Assembly: GCA_005239635.1 (NCBI GenBank)
Contig: SBBQ01000054.1
Location: 1-64,000 of the forward strand
Direction of reading: 5' to 3'
DNA: 64,000 nucleotides
Source of the DNA: Uliginosibacterium gangwonense
Lineage (GTDB): Bacteria > Pseudomonadota > Gammaproteobacteria > Burkholderiales > Rhodocyclaceae
Positions 47,368 to 56,615 of the stretch are shown here, one piece after another (position 1 is the stretch's first letter; each line of letters opens with the position of its first letter). The position numbers and the translations under genes were made by a program. The notes under the pieces were generated by a model. That model was not told the DNA's origin and did not search any database. It worked only from the letters and a program-made list of their open reading frames with translations.

Positions 47368-48279
47368 TCACATAGGTGCGTGATGAGTCCAACCAACAAG
47401 GTGGTGCTGGCAGGCGGTCATCGGCCACACTGCAAACTGCGATGGTCCATCGCCATGCAGCGGCAAAGTGCAATGGTCGACGAGTTCAATTTCGCCGCCT
47501 TGCCAAAAATGGGTGAGGATGGGTTCAAGTGATTCGCTATGGTCGGTGCGATAGGGTGTGTCTTGCACCGGTTTGCGCGCAGTGGAAATGAGGTCGTGGT
47601 AACTGGCCCAGTGGTTGTTCTGCAACACTTCCTTTACCGCACCACACCAAGCGTGCGCGCGCTCGTCTTGCGGCGAGACTTGCCCCAATATGTTGCAAAA
47701 CAAAATGGCAGCATCTGGGTACGCATTGGTCAGCGCGTTGAGCCCCGTGCGCAAATGCTCGGGCTCTTCATGGTGTTTGCCACCGAGCACATCGAGTCGG
47801 TCGAATAACAGCGGTGCACTTTTAAAACGCCGGCAGAGTAGCCAGCGCGCAATGGGGTCCGGCTCCATTACCACAATGCGTTCAAAGCGGTTGAGCCAAT
47901 CTTGTGAGAGCGTGTAGCCAGCACTGGGGCCGACCAAGACCAGCGTTGTACTAGGCGGTTGCCATTCTTGCAGCCAGCAATGCACGGTTTGCCGAAAATG
48001 GTGCCAGCGTTGACGATTGCGCCAGGCGCGCACGTGCCACACCAAACCACCGCTCGATGAAAGCGGTGTGTTGTGTAGGTACGTGTACTGCCTATGCTGA
48101 CCGGCGGTCATTTTTGTTTTGTCCGTGTGTAACAGCGTACTGTGCATGCTGTGCCCAATTTCTGAGCGATTAAACCCGAGTTCAGCATGCAATAAGCCGA
48201 CGTAAATCTCTGTGACGTCGACCACACCCGCGTACATTCGTTTGATGCTTTGGGGCGTTATTAGGTTGTTTCTACTCAT
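47368..48279 (-). CDS. Unknown conserved-looking protein, possibly Rossmann-type
   Basis: A 303-residue protein that I do not recognise. A central segment TTLVLVGPSAGYTLSQDW followed by FERIVVMEPDPIARWLL resembles the first strands of a SAM methyltransferase-like Rossmann fold, but the classical GxGxG is replaced by GPSAG. His and Trp are frequent. It may be cotranscribed with rluB (95-base gap). The first ATG is used; an inner Met at codon 15 is also possible. Coding use of bases looks like the neighbours, and no shadow explanation fits. Confidence 0.6.
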   Translation of the reverse strand: MSRNNLITPQSIKRMYAGVVDVTEIYVGLLHAELGFNRSEIGHSMHSTLLHTDKTKMTAGQHRQYTYLHNTPLSSSGGLVWHVRAWRNRQRWHHFRQTVHCWLQEWQPPSTTLVLVGPSAGYTLSQDWLNRFERIVVMEPDPIARWLLCRRFKSAPLLFDRLDVLGGKHHEEPEHLRTGLNALTNAYPDAAILFCNILGQVSPQDERAHAWCGAVKEVLQNNHWASYHDLISTARKPVQDTPYRTDHSESLEPILTHFWQGGEIELVDHCTLPLHGDGPSQFAVWPMTACQHHLVGWTHHAPM

Positions 48280-48310
48280 TGCTTGCGGAGAACGGCAATG
48301 GGTGCTGATG

Positions 48311-49024
48311 CTATTCAGTGCGAGTACGTTGGCGTAGCGCTAACAACAATAACAATAAGATCAGCGCATCTAATGCGGCGAGCGCAATACCCGCATGGCG
48401 CAAACGCTTAAGTTGCGCGTCAGGGCGTTTTTCAAGGTAATGCGCCAGCGAATTCATGCTGTCCATGACCGACAAATTAACTTGGCCGGCCATTTCACTA
48501 TTTATCGCCAATACTCGCGGATCGAGGTTGGCTTCTGTCGCACTACGACCTGCCGCTTGAGCGAAAGGTTCCCAAACGTGCATGGCGCCTTGGATGATGT
48601 CGGTTGCCTCTGGGTCATCGAGCGGACGCACCGCCAACGGCTGCCCATCTAAACCTGTAATGGTGCTGCCTGTACGAAATGCGGTAATGGTGGAAGCAAA
48701 CAAGCTCAAATTACTGGCGAGTTCTTGTTGCACGGCATTGCGAGCAAGGGGCGAGCTGCTGAGCTCAAGTTGCATCACCGACTTGGCAATACTTTGCGTG
48801 AGCGCAGCTTGGCGATAAGCAAGTTGGGCTTGGAGTTGAAAGCGCCCCGCTTCTCGTTGCGCAAAAATGCCAACCGCAGCGAGTGCGGTGGTGAGTGCAA
48901 CAAAGAGGAGCGCTAAGGCATACAGCGGCTCATTGGCAAAGCTGCCGTCATCACGCTGGCCAATCAGCGTATGTAGCAGCCGCAGCGGGTGCAGGCGAGG
49001 AAGGGCAGAGCGAGTCATGGTCAT
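48311..49024 (-). CDS. Membrane protein resembling a PilJ-type sensor without signalling domain
   Basis: A 237-residue protein with two hydrophobic segments (about 36-55 and 208-228) and a helical extracytoplasmic domain between them. The segment AYRQAALTQSIAKSVMQLEL resembles the GRQRMLSQRIAK-like helix of the PilJ/NarX-type four-helix sensor. No HAMP, MCP or kinase domain follows; the protein ends nine residues after the second membrane segment. It might be an orphan or truncated sensor. The link to pili is inference from a weak match. The start is the first ATG; an ATG two codons later is equally possible. Confidence 0.55.
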   Translation of the reverse strand: MTMTRSALPRLHPLRLLHTLIGQRDDGSFANEPLYALALLFVALTTALAAVGIFAQREAGRFQLQAQLAYRQAALTQSIAKSVMQLELSSSPLARNAVQQELASNLSLFASTITAFRTGSTITGLDGQPLAVRPLDDPEATDIIQGAMHVWEPFAQAAGRSATEANLDPRVLAINSEMAGQVNLSVMDSMNSLAHYLEKRPDAQLKRLRHAGIALAALDALILLLLLLALRQRTRTE

Positions 49025-49164
49025 TCGCGATCGTTATGGGACTGCCGTCGTGTTGCGCGAGTATGCCGAACTGCATTCAGTATAGTCCGGCATGGGCCCC
49101 ATGCGAATGTTGCGTTTAAACCGACCTTAATGACAGGGTGAATTAATGGCTCGCTACGGATTGT

Positions 49165-49191
49165 CACCGCAGACGGTGTGCGTCTGCGGTG
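49165..49191. other. Perfect 10-bp hairpin after thiC
   Basis: CACCGCAGAC and GTCTGCGGTG enclose the 7-base loop GGTGTGC. It lies 14 bases past the thiC stop on the minus strand, but no T run follows on either strand. It may be an RNA stability element or a Rho-related end. Confidence 0.5.
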
Positions 49192-49204
49192 GGTGTGCGG
49201 CCTG

Positions 49205-51160
<1,956 letters not shown>

Positions 51161-51208
51161 TTAAATTCGTTGGGTGTTCGTTTTGTGTTCAGCGGTGTTA
51201 TGGATTTG

Positions 51209-52186
51209 CTAAAAACGTGGAAAGCCAAAGGGATCACTGAAAGCAGATGGTCTTTCGAATGGTGCGCGACGCCAGATGTCATATAGGTGATGCACAGGAC
51301 CGTGGCCGATATTATTTTTTGAAATGGACAACTTGTCGGCATTGGCAATGGCCACTTGCAAATAGCGATGCGCATCACGTACTGCAGCTTCCATGGGCTG
51401 CAATTCGTCGGTGCGTTGCGGCAGCAGCGCTGCAATGGCAGACGACAGTGTGCAGCCGGTGCCATGTGTGTTGCGCGTTTCAACTCGCTGCGCGCGCAAT
51501 TCAATCATGCGGTCGCCATCAAATAATAGGTCAAGCAATTCATTGCTTGGCAAATGCCCACCCTTAAGCAACACCCAGCGTGGGCTGTTTAGCGGTTGCA
51601 AATTACGTAGCGCTTCTGCTGTGCGGTACATCTCTTTCGCGTTTTGTGGCACACCGCTTTCAAGCAGCACTGCCGCTTCTGGCAGGTTGGGCGTAATTAA
51701 CAACGCCTGCGGCAACAGGCCTTCGCGCAAGGTGCTAATTGCCTTGCGATCCAGCAGAGGGTCGCCGCTTTTCGCCACCATCACGGGGTCGAGCACGATA
51801 TTGGGTGGTGCCCAGTGCGCTAAACGATCTGCCACGGTGGCCACTATGTCAGCGCTGGCCAGCATGCCGAGCTTCACGGCGTGAATGTTCACGTCGGCAA
51901 ACAGCGTGTCGATTTGCAGCCGCACAAAGTCGAGTGGTGGCACATGTACACCTGTCACTGCTTGCGTGTTTTGTGCGGTGAGTGCGGCAACCACGCCACA
52001 TCCATACGCGCCTAATGCACTAAACGTTTTGAGGTCAGCCAACAAGCCGGCGCCGCCGGATGGGTCTACGCCGGCAATACTCAGCACATGAGGCATTGCG
52101 CACGACGATACGGTTGATGAACCGTCGGCAAAATTGGGGTCGTTTGGAAACGTAGGAGGCGTGGCTGACTGTCTGGTATTCGGCAT
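51209..52186 (-). CDS. thiD: Hydroxymethylpyrimidine/phosphomethylpyrimidine kinase ThiD
   Basis: Phosphorylates HMP and HMP-P in thiamine synthesis. The family match begins at MPHVLSIAGVDPSGGAGLLA and includes LDPVMVAKSGDPLL and VETRNTHGTGCTLSSAIAAL with the catalytic Cys. The ATG at 52186 lies directly behind the riboswitch with GAAGGGA as ribosome site, and gives a 30-residue leader before the core (325 residues in all). An inner ATG at 52096 would give the classical 295. Part of the thiD-thiC unit. Confidence 0.93.
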   Translation of the reverse strand: MPNTRQSATPPTFPNDPNFADGSSTVSSCAMPHVLSIAGVDPSGGAGLLADLKTFSALGAYGCGVVAALTAQNTQAVTGVHVPPLDFVRLQIDTLFADVNIHAVKLGMLASADIVATVADRLAHWAPPNIVLDPVMVAKSGDPLLDRKAISTLREGLLPQALLITPNLPEAAVLLESGVPQNAKEMYRTAEALRNLQPLNSPRWVLLKGGHLPSNELLDLLFDGDRMIELRAQRVETRNTHGTGCTLSSAIAALLPQRTDELQPMEAAVRDAHRYLQVAIANADKLSISKNNIGHGPVHHLYDIWRRAPFERPSAFSDPFGFPRF

Positions 52187-52193
52187 GCTCGTT

Positions 52194-52268
52194 TCCCTTC
52201 GCCGGCATGACCCGGAGCAGGTTCTAAGGGACTGTCTCAGCCACCGGTCGGCGGCACCCCTAACGAAG
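52194..52268 (-). promoter_or_regulatory. TPP riboswitch (THI element)
   Basis: Read on the minus strand, the conserved parts occur in order: GGGGTGCC, GGCTGAGA, CCCTTAGAACCTG, CCGGGTCATGCCGGCG. These are the TPP aptamer cores. The outer P1 helix can form from CTTCG (52264-52268) and CGAAG (52197-52201). The second P1 strand runs into GAAGGGA, the likely ribosome site of thiD, so TPP binding should hide it and stop translation. Control of thiD and, by polarity, thiC is inferred. Confidence 0.95.
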
Positions 52269-52273
52269 CCATA

Positions 52274-52302
52274 ACAGTACAGCAAGGGGCGCATTCAGGC
52301 AA
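52274..52302 (-). promoter_or_regulatory. Predicted sigma-70 promoter of the thiD-thiC unit
   Basis: On the minus strand TTGCCT (52297-52302), a 17-base spacer, then TACTGT (52274-52279). The transcript would begin just before the riboswitch. The match is moderate. Confidence 0.5.
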
Positions 52303-52563
52303 TTGCCGCTGCGGCGCAAGTTTTGCCAATCAAGCGATCAATGGCTTGATTCGTGCATAGATTCTGGGCGCAAGCGGCGTGGCCTAGCCGTTTCTCGCCT
52401 TATTGAGGGGTGTTGTTTGCGCCAAATCGGGTTGCTTCGGTGCCAATTTGCCCCTTTAGGATGAACTCAAGCGTGTCGTCCCCTGGCCGTTAATACGGGA
52501 GTACGGTCGTATTGGCTGAGGATTGATGGCGTCAAGCGGACGCAAACAATGGCAGGTGTGCTC
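52303..52563. other. Intergenic region between thiD leader and carbonic anhydrase gene
   Basis: About 260 bases without a gene. It contains one full repeat word, TTTGCCAATC, at 52322-52331, followed by a short inverted repeat (CAAGCGATCAATGGCTTG, 52332-52349). The promoter of the carbonic anhydrase gene must be here but no clear -35/-10 pair was found. Confidence 0.5.
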
Positions 52564-54435
52564 ATGAACAGATTGAATCGAATGTTGTGTCCTTTGCTGG
52601 CTGCGGGTGCTTACGCGTTGTCTGCGCAAGCTGCCGAGTGGCGCGTGGTGAGTAAAAGCGAAGGCAGCACGGTCGAAATCGATACCGCTGGACAAATTCG
52701 TGCCGAGCTGGGGCGCAAAGTGGTGTGGGCGCGTTTAACGCTGTCGCCCGCGCAGGCGCAAAAGGCCGGTTACACCATGGTTAAGGCGCTCAATCGCTAC
52801 GACTGCCAAGGGATGCGCTTTGTAACCGTTAAGCGTGTGTATTTCGATGCAGACAACAATATTGTGCGTGAAGATGCTCCGGCCAATGAGCGTGAAATTT
52901 CGTTGGTGCCGGGTACGGTCGATGAGCGCTTGTTCCGCCAAGTGTGTAGCCCCACGCAAATGGCTGAGTTACTCAAGCTAGCGCAAGATGCGAGCCGTGC
53001 TGCACAGGGCGATAGCGACAAGAGCGTGGTGAGTGCAAACGACCGTGATGTGGCTAAAGTACAAACGGTTGCTGACCACACGATTGAAAAGGTGGAGCGT
53101 AAGGCAGACAAGGCAGCGAAGTCGGACGACAGCGAATCTGATACGGCCAAACCCAAAGAGAGGGTGGCAGAGAAAGCCACCAGCAGCGGTCGTAAAAAGT
53201 TTATTCAAATGGACGATTTGCGCGCAGCTGCGGCAGAGTCGCAGCGCGAAATGGGCGATGCGCCCGTGAAGCCGAGCAGTGCGGAAGCGAGCAAAGAAAA
53301 GTTGCCGCGCAATCCAGAAAAAATGAGCGACAAGCCGACTAAAGAAAGCAGCAAAGAGTCTGCTAAGGATTCTGTAAAGGATTCGGCTAAAGAAGCGGTC
53401 AAAGACACGGCTAAGGGTAAGTCGCTTGAATTGGCAAAAGACCCTGAAAAAATGCCAGGTAAGGGCGAAAAGTTGGTGAATCGTCGCGCTAATGCGGAAG
53501 AGGTGAACGACGCACTTAAAGAGGTGGGGAAAGCCCCGACCAAGCCGAAAGCAGAGGTTGAAACGCCCCGCGCACCCGCTATGCGCGAGTTTCCTGAAAT
53601 GCCGCGTCGCGCTGCTAAGCTAGTTGTGCCTAAAGCGGCGGTCGTTAAACCTACGAAGCCCGCTGTGGTTGCGGCATATGTGCCCCCGGCACCGCCTAGC
53701 GCAGAACAGGCTGCTGCTGAACATGCCGCTTCTTTAGCTGCGCATGGCGGCGAAGGTCGTTGGAGTTATGATGGTGAATTCGGGCCTGCAAACTGGGGTA
53801 GATTGAAACCAGAATGGTCTGCCTGCGCGATTGGCAAACGGCAGTCGCCCATTGATATTCGCGACGGCATCAAAGTCGATTTGCCAGCGATCAAATTCAA
53901 TTACCGTACCACCGCATTTACCGTTGTAGATAACGGTCACACGGTTCAAGTGAACGTGGGTGAGGGTAGCAACATCACCGTCAATGGCCGCGATTACCAG
54001 CTCGTGCAGTTTCATTTTCACAAGCCGGCAGAAGAGCGCATTAATGGCCGTGTGTACGACATGGTGCTGCATTTAGTGCACAAAGATTACGACGGCCGCC
54101 TAGCTGAAATTGCCGTGCCGCTTGAAGTCTTGCCCACGGCCGTTGAACACGCAGGAATCCAATCGGTATGGAACAACTTGCCGCTGGAAAAAGGCAGCGG
54201 CATGTCGGCTGAAACATTGCTCGATTTAAACGGTTTATTGCCGCTCAACAAAAATTATTTCACCTATATGGGTTCGCTCACCACACCACCGTGCACCGAA
54301 GGCGTGCTGTGGATTGTGATGAAAACCCCGCTCGTAGTAACGGCCGACCAAGTGGCGGTGTTTAGTCGCCTCTATCGCAACAACGCGCGTCCGGTTCAGG
54401 CAGCGAATGAGCGACTGATTAAAGAATCGCGCTGA
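52564..54435 (+). CDS. Secreted alpha-carbonic anhydrase fused to a surface-adhesin-E-like domain by a charged linker
   Basis: A 623-residue exported protein. Signal peptide at residues 1-23 (ALSAQA|AEW). Domain 1 (about 24-125) resembles the surface-adhesin E family: WRVVSKSEGSTVEID, the paired Cys in RYDCQGMRF and FRQVC. A linker of about 220 residues follows, rich in Lys, Glu, Ser, Asp and Ala, with AKDSVKDSAKEAVKDTAKG-like repeats. The C-terminal alpha-carbonic anhydrase (about 390-620) has RQSPIDIRDG, the zinc His in QFHFHKPAEE (about 482) and LHLVHKD (about 503), and GSLTTPPCTEGVLW; the site looks intact. Usual alpha-CAs are about 250 residues. The ATG at 52564 has AGGTG upstream; 52549 is an alternative start. 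Confidence 0.87.
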   Translation: MNRLNRMLCPLLAAGAYALSAQAAEWRVVSKSEGSTVEIDTAGQIRAELGRKVVWARLTLSPAQAQKAGYTMVKALNRYDCQGMRFVTVKRVYFDADNNIVREDAPANEREISLVPGTVDERLFRQVCSPTQMAELLKLAQDASRAAQGDSDKSVVSANDRDVAKVQTVADHTIEKVERKADKAAKSDDSESDTAKPKERVAEKATSSGRKKFIQMDDLRAAAAESQREMGDAPVKPSSAEASKEKLPRNPEKMSDKPTKESSKESAKDSVKDSAKEAVKDTAKGKSLELAKDPEKMPGKGEKLVNRRANAEEVNDALKEVGKAPTKPKAEVETPRAPAMREFPEMPRRAAKLVVPKAAVVKPTKPAVVAAYVPPAPPSAEQAAAEHAASLAAHGGEGRWSYDGEFGPANWGRLKPEWSACAIGKRQSPIDIRDGIKVDLPAIKFNYRTTAFTVVDNGHTVQVNVGEGSNITVNGRDYQLVQFHFHKPAEERINGRVYDMVLHLVHKDYDGRLAEIAVPLEVLPTAVEHAGIQSVWNNLPLEKGSGMSAETLLDLNGLLPLNKNYFTYMGSLTTPPCTEGVLWIVMKTPLVVTADQVAVFSRLYRNNARPVQAANERLIKESR

Positions 54436-54635
54436 TCGCGTTATGAAGAGCCAACTTTTAGCTGCGCAGTGTTTGGTTGGTTCATCGTAGAAAGCACTTG
54501 TAAGTGCACGCCGCTTTTTAGATTAAGTGGCGTCATTATTCTGCATGGCGCGCACTTCTCCATCTCATCTCTTGATGCGTCGTGTGTTCCCCCCTTGTTT
54601 TTTCATCCTTCTTGCATTTTTTGCCCTGCTGAAAT

Positions 54636-54659
54636 AAATTACTGACCAGTCAGTTATTT
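54636..54659. promoter_or_regulatory. Probable TetR-family operator
   Basis: AAATTACTGAC-CA-GTCAGTTATTT: 11-base arms that match at 10 positions around a 2-base centre. It ends 15 bases before the start of the TetR gene, so the regulator probably represses its own operon. The core ACTGACCAGTCAGT is typical in form for regulators of RND pumps. Confidence 0.7.
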
Positions 54660-54674
54660 TTTAGGTGGGGCTTC

Positions 54675-55337
54675 ATGAATCTTGGCAAGCTGTGTCCTGT
54701 GAGCAAGCCCCGCTGGTGCCGGCGCAAAGACGCGCGCCCGTCTGAGCTGACTGCGGCCGCGTTGGAACTGTTCGTGGAGCGCGGTTTTGCCGCTACACGC
54801 TTAGATGATGTGGCGCGTGCTGCGGGGGTCTCCAAAGGCACGCTCTACCTTTACTTCAGTAGCAAGGAAGAACTTTTCAAGGCGGTGATTCAAGAAGGCA
54901 TCGTGCCGCTTATCGAAGAGGGCGAGGCCATGCTAGCCCATAGCGATCTGCCGTCGCGCGCGCTGTTGCACAACCTGGTAATGAACTGGTGGCAACGTAT
55001 TGGGGCCACCTCACTCGGGGGCGTGAGCAAGCTGATGATCGCCGAGGCGAGCAACTTCCCTGAAGTGGCCGCGTATTTTCACGAGCAGGTGGTCATGCGC
55101 GGCCGTGATTTGCTGCGTCGAATTTTGAAGCAAGGCATCGCGCGCGGTGAGTTTCGCGCAGTCGATATTGAAATGCAGCTTCGCATTTTGTGGGCGCCGG
55201 TGTTGATGGCTGGTATTTGGCGACATTCGCTTGGCGCCTGTGAACGCACAGAAATTCCCGTTGAACAATATTTCGCCGCGTATTTCGATGTGGTTGAGCA
55301 TGGCTTGCTCAGCCAGCCAGATGCTGGAGAAAAATAA
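54675..55337 (+). CDS. TetR/AcrR family repressor of an RND efflux operon
   Basis: A 220-residue regulator. The DNA-binding HTH is DDVARAAGVSKGTLYLYFSS (about residues 42-61), preceded by AALELFVERGFAATRL. The C-terminal ligand domain is of the AcrR/TetR_C type. It is the first gene of an operon: its stop overlaps the membrane-fusion gene start by 1 base (TAATG). An operator-like palindrome lies just upstream. The inducer is unknown; lipophilic drugs or solvents are the usual ligands. Confidence 0.92.
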   Translation: MNLGKLCPVSKPRWCRRKDARPSELTAAALELFVERGFAATRLDDVARAAGVSKGTLYLYFSSKEELFKAVIQEGIVPLIEEGEAMLAHSDLPSRALLHNLVMNWWQRIGATSLGGVSKLMIAEASNFPEVAAYFHEQVVMRGRDLLRRILKQGIARGEFRAVDIEMQLRILWAPVLMAGIWRHSLGACERTEIPVEQYFAAYFDVVEHGLLSQPDAGEK

Positions 55338-56614
55338 TGAAACACAGTCATCATTTTTGGAGTGGCATTCGCACGATGGGGTTGAAATTTGCCACGAGTG
55401 TATTGCCAATACTTCTGATGCTCGGCCTCGTGGCAGGGTTAACGGCATGCAAAAAATCAGAGCCTGAGCAAACACCTCCACGTCCCGTAAAAACCATGGT
55501 AGTGGGGGAACAAGATAATTCGCTTGCGACGCAGTTTCCGGGTGAGGTGCGTGCGCGTCATGAAGCGCGCTTAGCCTTCCGTGTGAGCGGCCGCATTTTG
55601 AAGCGACACGTCGATGTGGGTGCTGTGGTGAAAAAGGGCCAGATAATTGCTGAGCTAGACCCGCAAGATCTGCGCCTAGCCGCTGCTGCCAGTGCCGCCA
55701 GTGTGGGCTCAGCGCAAGCACAGTACGAAACTGCCAAGGCCGATGTACAGCGCTACCGTGATTTAAAAGCTAAAAATTTTATTAGCCAAGCTGAGCTTGA
55801 ACGACATGAGGCTAATTTTGCGAGTGCGGAAGCTGCGTTGAAGTCGGCCAAGGCTCAGTCAGCCATTAGCGGCAATCAAAGTGACTACGCGCGTTTGGTG
55901 GCACCAGCAGATGGTGTGATTACCAGTGTTGATGCAGAGGCGGGTCAGGTCGTACAAGCAGGCCAGCCCGTTACCGGATTTGCAGAGCCGCGCGAGCTTG
56001 AGGTGGCATTTGTCGTATCCGAATTGCACGTTTCACGCTTGCATGTGGGCGATGAAGTGGATGTGAATTTGTGGGCGAATGCGGCGACACCGTTGCGTGG
56101 CGTGATCCGCGAAGTTGCGCCTGCGGCAGATCCGGCATCACGTACCTACGCAGTCCGTGTGTCTCTACCGCAAACTGAAGGCGCATTACGTTTAGGCATG
56201 ACGGCTATCGTGAGCATGCGCTTTGCGCTTTCTACTGAAACGGTGGCACTGCCAGCCGCCGCACTGATTCGTCTGCAAGAGGGCAAAGACGATTTTGCTG
56301 TTTGGCAAATCGATGTCAAAACTTCTGCTGTGCATCGCGTACCGGTGCGTGTGGCCGGATTCTCCGGTAATCAAGTTCTAGTTGCATCCGGATTGCAAAA
56401 CGGTAGCCATATCGTGGTGGCAGGTGCGCACCACTTACATGAAGGCGAAGTGGTGCGTCCGCTGAGTGCGGCGGTGCCAACGACGACCGCCGTGGGTGAA
56501 ACTGCGGATGCCGCAAAATCGGCAGAGGCTGCAAAAACAAGCACAGAGCAGCCTGCCTCGGCCGCAGTTCAACCGGCAACCACAACGCCTGTTGCAAACC
56601 AAACGGAACGCTAA
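55337..56614 (+). CDS. RND efflux membrane-fusion lipoprotein
   Basis: A 425-residue periplasmic adaptor. The signal sequence ends in a lipobox, LTAC, with Cys38. The order is a beta-barrel/lipoyl half (VRARHEARLAFRVSGRI, VGAVVKKGQIIAELDP), a coiled-coil hairpin (ETAKADVQRYRDL to KSAKAQ), the second lipoyl half (YARLVAPADGVITSVDAEAG), and a C-terminal Ala/Thr-rich tail that is likely disordered. It stands between the TetR and permease genes, 1 base from each. TolC (60885) is the probable outer-membrane partner. Confidence 0.94.
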   Translation: MKHSHHFWSGIRTMGLKFATSVLPILLMLGLVAGLTACKKSEPEQTPPRPVKTMVVGEQDNSLATQFPGEVRARHEARLAFRVSGRILKRHVDVGAVVKKGQIIAELDPQDLRLAAAASAASVGSAQAQYETAKADVQRYRDLKAKNFISQAELERHEANFASAEAALKSAKAQSAISGNQSDYARLVAPADGVITSVDAEAGQVVQAGQPVTGFAEPRELEVAFVVSELHVSRLHVGDEVDVNLWANAATPLRGVIREVAPAADPASRTYAVRVSLPQTEGALRLGMTAIVSMRFALSTETVALPAAALIRLQEGKDDFAVWQIDVKTSAVHRVPVRVAGFSGNQVLVASGLQNGSHIVVAGAHHLHEGEVVRPLSAAVPTTTAVGETADAAKSAEAAKTSTEQPASAAVQPATTTPVANQTER

Positions 56615-56615
56615 C

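Noticed and set aside
47273-47473. rluB start at 47473
   Set aside because: It would overlap the end of the unknown gene at 47368 in another frame and has no similarity to the family.
49165-49191. Hairpin after thiC as a Rho-independent terminator
   Set aside because: The stem is perfect but no T run follows on the minus strand; kept only as an unassigned hairpin.
52187-52294. thiD start at 52294
   Set aside because: This part is the TPP riboswitch in the same frame; its conserved bases are explained by RNA structure, not protein.
56466-56615. N-terminal extension of the RND permease by 50 residues
   Set aside because: It lies inside the end of the membrane-fusion gene in another frame; the family N-terminus begins at 56616.
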